Positions 62,057 to 64,000 of a stretch of DNA of 64,000 bases are shown here, one piece after another. A program made the translations under genes and the position numbers. The notes beneath the pieces were generated by a model, which was not told where the DNA came from, did not search any database, and worked only from the letters and a program-made list of their open reading frames with translations. The DNA lies in NCBI RefSeq assembly GCF_001528665.1, contig NZ_BBYJ01000048.1, forward strand, positions 62,001 through 126,000, given 5' to 3'. How positions within the stretch are numbered: the stretch's first letter is position 1; every line of letters begins with the position of its first letter. The DNA is from Microtetraspora malaysiensis. GTDB lineage: Bacteria; Actinomycetota; Actinomycetes; Streptosporangiales; Streptosporangiaceae.

Positions 62057-63036
62057 TCCGCGCGCTCGCCCGGATGGCCGTCTGGCGGCTGGTCTTCGCC
62101 GTCCCGCTGCTGCTCGCGGTCACGATCGGCATGTTCGCGCTGGCCAAGGCGTCGCCGTTCGACCCGGTCCGGCAGTATCTCGGCGACCGCGCGCTGACGA
62201 CGAGTCCCGAGGTCGCCGAGCGGATCCGGGCGAACTGGGGTCTGGACCGCCCGCTCGCCGAGCAGTACCTCACCTGGCTGGGCAACCTGGTCCGCGGCGA
62301 CCTCGGCGACTCCCGGAGCCTGCACCGGCCGGTCGCCGAGGTGATCGGCGACCGGCTCGGCTGGACGCTGCTCGCGGTCGGCTGCGCCCTCGTGCTGATG
62401 CTCGCCGGAAGCCTGGTCGCGGGTGTGCTCGCGGCCTGGCGGCGCGGTTCGTGGCTGGACCGCGTCATCACCGGCACGGCGTACGCGAACGAGGCCGCGC
62501 CGGTCTTCTGGACCGGGCTGCTGGTGATTTGGATCTTCGCGGTGAAGCTGCGCTGGCTGCCCTCGGGCGGGCTCACGGACGCCGCCGCGACGACCGTGGA
62601 GCCGGGCGACGTGCTGCGGCACATGATCCTGCCGGTGGTGGTGCTGGCTTTCTCCCAGTCGTCCTGGCTGGTGCTGTTCGTGCGCGAGTCGCTGATCGGC
62701 ACCCTGCGGGAGGACTTCGTCGTCGGCGCCAGGGCGCGCGGGCTGCGCGAGCGCACGGTGATCCTGCGGCACGCGCTGCGCTCGGCGCTGCTGCCGTTCA
62801 TCACGCTGCTCGGCGCGCGGGTGCCCGAGCTGGTGACCGGGGCGATCCTCGTCGAGTCCGTCTTCTCCTGGCCGGGGGTCGCCTCCGCGTCCGTGCAGGC
62901 GGCGCTGTCGGCGGACTTCCCGCTGCTCGCGGCGCTCACGCTGCTCGCCACCCTCGCGGTGCTGGTGGGCAGCCTGTTCGCCGACACCGCGTACGTCGTC
63001 GCCGACCCGCGCGTGCGGGTTCTGGGGGTGAGCTGA
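62053..63036 (+). CDS. ABC transporter permease (NikB/OppB-like)
   Basis: A 327-residue DppB-type membrane permease with five to six helices. It starts at a GTG that overlaps the previous stop (GTGA). Family signs are WGLDRPLAEQYLTWLGNLVRGDLGDS, the EAA loop DFVVGARARGLRERTVILRHALR and VESVFSWPGVASA. Translationally coupled to the binding protein. Confidence 0.9.
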   Translation: MIRALARMAVWRLVFAVPLLLAVTIGMFALAKASPFDPVRQYLGDRALTTSPEVAERIRANWGLDRPLAEQYLTWLGNLVRGDLGDSRSLHRPVAEVIGDRLGWTLLAVGCALVLMLAGSLVAGVLAAWRRGSWLDRVITGTAYANEAAPVFWTGLLVIWIFAVKLRWLPSGGLTDAAATTVEPGDVLRHMILPVVVLAFSQSSWLVLFVRESLIGTLREDFVVGARARGLRERTVILRHALRSALLPFITLLGARVPELVTGAILVESVFSWPGVASASVQAALSADFPLLAALTLLATLAVLVGSLFADTAYVVADPRVRVLGVS

Positions 63037-63932
63037 TGACGACCGGCACCCGGACGCGTCCCGCGACGCGCGCGCGTGACCGGCGGCGTGACCGGCGGCG
63101 TGACCGGCGGCGCCGCGACCGCTCGCGCCGCCTGGCGGCCGTGACCCTGGCCGTGCTCGGGCTGGCCGTGCTGCTGGTCCCGCTGGTCGCCCGCCTCGAC
63201 CAGAGCCAGGTGGATCTGGCGTCGGCCTCGCTCCCGCCGGGGCTCGCGCATCCGTTCGGCACCGACGATCTGGGCCGCGACGTGCTGCTCCGCGTCGTGT
63301 ACGGCCTGCGCGTGTCGCTGCTGGTCGGACTGGTCGCGGCGGCGGTGTCCGCGACGGTCGGCACGCTGGTGGGGCTCGCCGCCGGCACACTCGGCGGGGC
63401 CGCCGACCGGATCCTGATGCGGGTCGTGGACGGCTTCAACTCGGTGCCGCACCTGCTGTTCGGCATCTTCATCGTCGCGCTGTTCTCGCCCGGCGCGACC
63501 GCGGTCGTCGTCTCCGTGGGGCTGACCCACTGGATGACCGCGGCGCGGATCGTCCGCTCGGAGGTGCTCACGCTGCGCTCCCGTCCGTTCGTGGACGCCG
63601 CGATCTCCGGGGGCTCCGGGCGGGCCAGGATCGTGCTGCGGCACTTCCTGCCCCACCTCGCGCCGCACGTCGCGCTGGCCGCGGTGCTCATGGTCCCGCA
63701 CGCCGTCTGGCACGAGACCGCACTGAGCTTCCTCGGGCTGGGGCTGCCGCCCCACCTCGCCTCGCTCGGCAACATGATCAACGACGGGGCGCGGTCGCTG
63801 CTCGCGGGCGACTGGTGGCCCTCGCTCTTCCCCGGCCTGTTCATCCTCCTGCCGACGCTGGCGATCTCCACCCTCGCCCAGGGGTGGCGGGACCGGACCG
63901 ACCCCCGGCGACGATCGGAGCTCCAGCTATGA
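63036..63932 (+). CDS. ABC transporter permease (NikC/OppC-like)
   Basis: A 298-residue DppC-type permease. An arginine-rich N-terminus with a repeated RRDRRRDRRRR run precedes the first helix (LAAVTLAVLGLAVLLVPLVA). It has the box HPFGTDDLGRDVLLR, the EAA-loop region RPFVDAAISGGSGRARIVLRHFLPHL and FLGLGLPPHLASLGNMI. The ATG overlaps the previous stop in TGATG. The repeated GACCGGCGGCGT DNA (about 63077-63110) that encodes the RDRR run is a small tandem repeat. Confidence 0.9.
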   Translation: MTTGTRTRPATRARDRRRDRRRDRRRRDRSRRLAAVTLAVLGLAVLLVPLVARLDQSQVDLASASLPPGLAHPFGTDDLGRDVLLRVVYGLRVSLLVGLVAAAVSATVGTLVGLAAGTLGGAADRILMRVVDGFNSVPHLLFGIFIVALFSPGATAVVVSVGLTHWMTAARIVRSEVLTLRSRPFVDAAISGGSGRARIVLRHFLPHLAPHVALAAVLMVPHAVWHETALSFLGLGLPPHLASLGNMINDGARSLLAGDWWPSLFPGLFILLPTLAISTLAQGWRDRTDPRRRSELQL

Positions 63933-64000
63933 CCGCCCCTTCCCGCCTGCGGGTGGACGGCCTCACGGTCCGCTTCCACCTTTCCGGCGCGACCGTCCAG
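63929..64000 (+). CDS. ABC transporter ATP-binding protein, start only (runs off the edge)
   Basis: The ATG at 63929 overlaps the NikC-like stop (ATGA). The 24 visible codons (TAPSRLRVDGLTVRFHLSGA) match the first strand of a DppD/NikD-type ATPase. The rest lies beyond the window, so the assignment rests on the operon order. Confidence 0.7.
   Translation, partial: MTAPSRLRVDGLTVRFHLSGATVQ

Overview
The window is GC-rich actinobacterial DNA. The gene style (PucR, PadR/DUF1048, ECF sigma plus LCP, DrrAB-type exporter, many GTG starts and ATGA overlaps) and the remains of AICE-type integrative elements fit a Streptosporangiales or Streptomyces-like organism; the genus cannot be fixed from sequence alone.

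Layout. (1) 1-4.1 kb: zinc-ribbon proteins, a HAD hydrolase, and the wrecked integrase end of an integrative element, closed by a 3' fragment of tRNA-Arg (4064-4105). (2) 4.6-31 kb: a large catabolic island for peptides and modified amino acids. (3) 31-33 kb: a graveyard of transposase pieces and a truncated SGNH hydrolase, ending at a second tRNA-Arg 3' fragment (32835-32876). (4) 33-41.8 kb: a decayed AICE with HEAT-repeat and hypothetical cargo, an IS1380 element, an OLD/TOPRIM-like gene stump, an ISAs1 remnant sitting on a broken rep gene, then xis, a frameshifted int, and the intact tRNA-Arg(UCU) at 41717-41790. (5) 41.8-64 kb: what looks like ordinary chromosome: a recombinase, a sirtuin, two envelope proteins, an amidohydrolase, a PadR/DUF1048/ABC exporter operon, dihydrolipoamide dehydrogenase, a methyltransferase, a flavin monooxygenase, MgtC, an ECF sigma/LCP pair, and an Opp/Nik-type importer that runs off the right edge.

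How the island genes fit together (inference from families). An oligopeptide importer (10.3-5.1 kb, with its DppC permease and DppD ATPase fused) would bring in peptides. DUF885, S9C, M17 and M20 peptidases, an amidase and a D-aminopeptidase-like serine hydrolase would cut them. A COG3375 GNAT, an N-succinylamino-acid racemase and an M20 hydrolase match the known three-step route that turns D- into L-amino acids. A methylaspartate ammonia-lyase, a class III CoA-transferase, a double-hotdog MaoC hydratase and a CitE-type lyase match the steps that convert 3-methylaspartate, through mesaconate, mesaconyl-CoA and beta-methylmalyl-CoA, to glyoxylate and propionyl-CoA. A diaminopropionate ammonia-lyase-like enzyme would take 2,3-diaminopropionate to pyruvate. 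No glutamate mutase is present, so the methylaspartate may come from imported peptides rather than from glutamate. A PucR-type regulator sits inside the island. Together this looks like an undescribed mobile system for scavenging peptides rich in non-proteinogenic and D-amino acids.

The two integrase/tRNA ends (about 2551-4105 and 40740-41758) are a diverged direct repeat, so the island was probably assembled by repeated integration at one tRNA-Arg site followed by deletion and IS decay.
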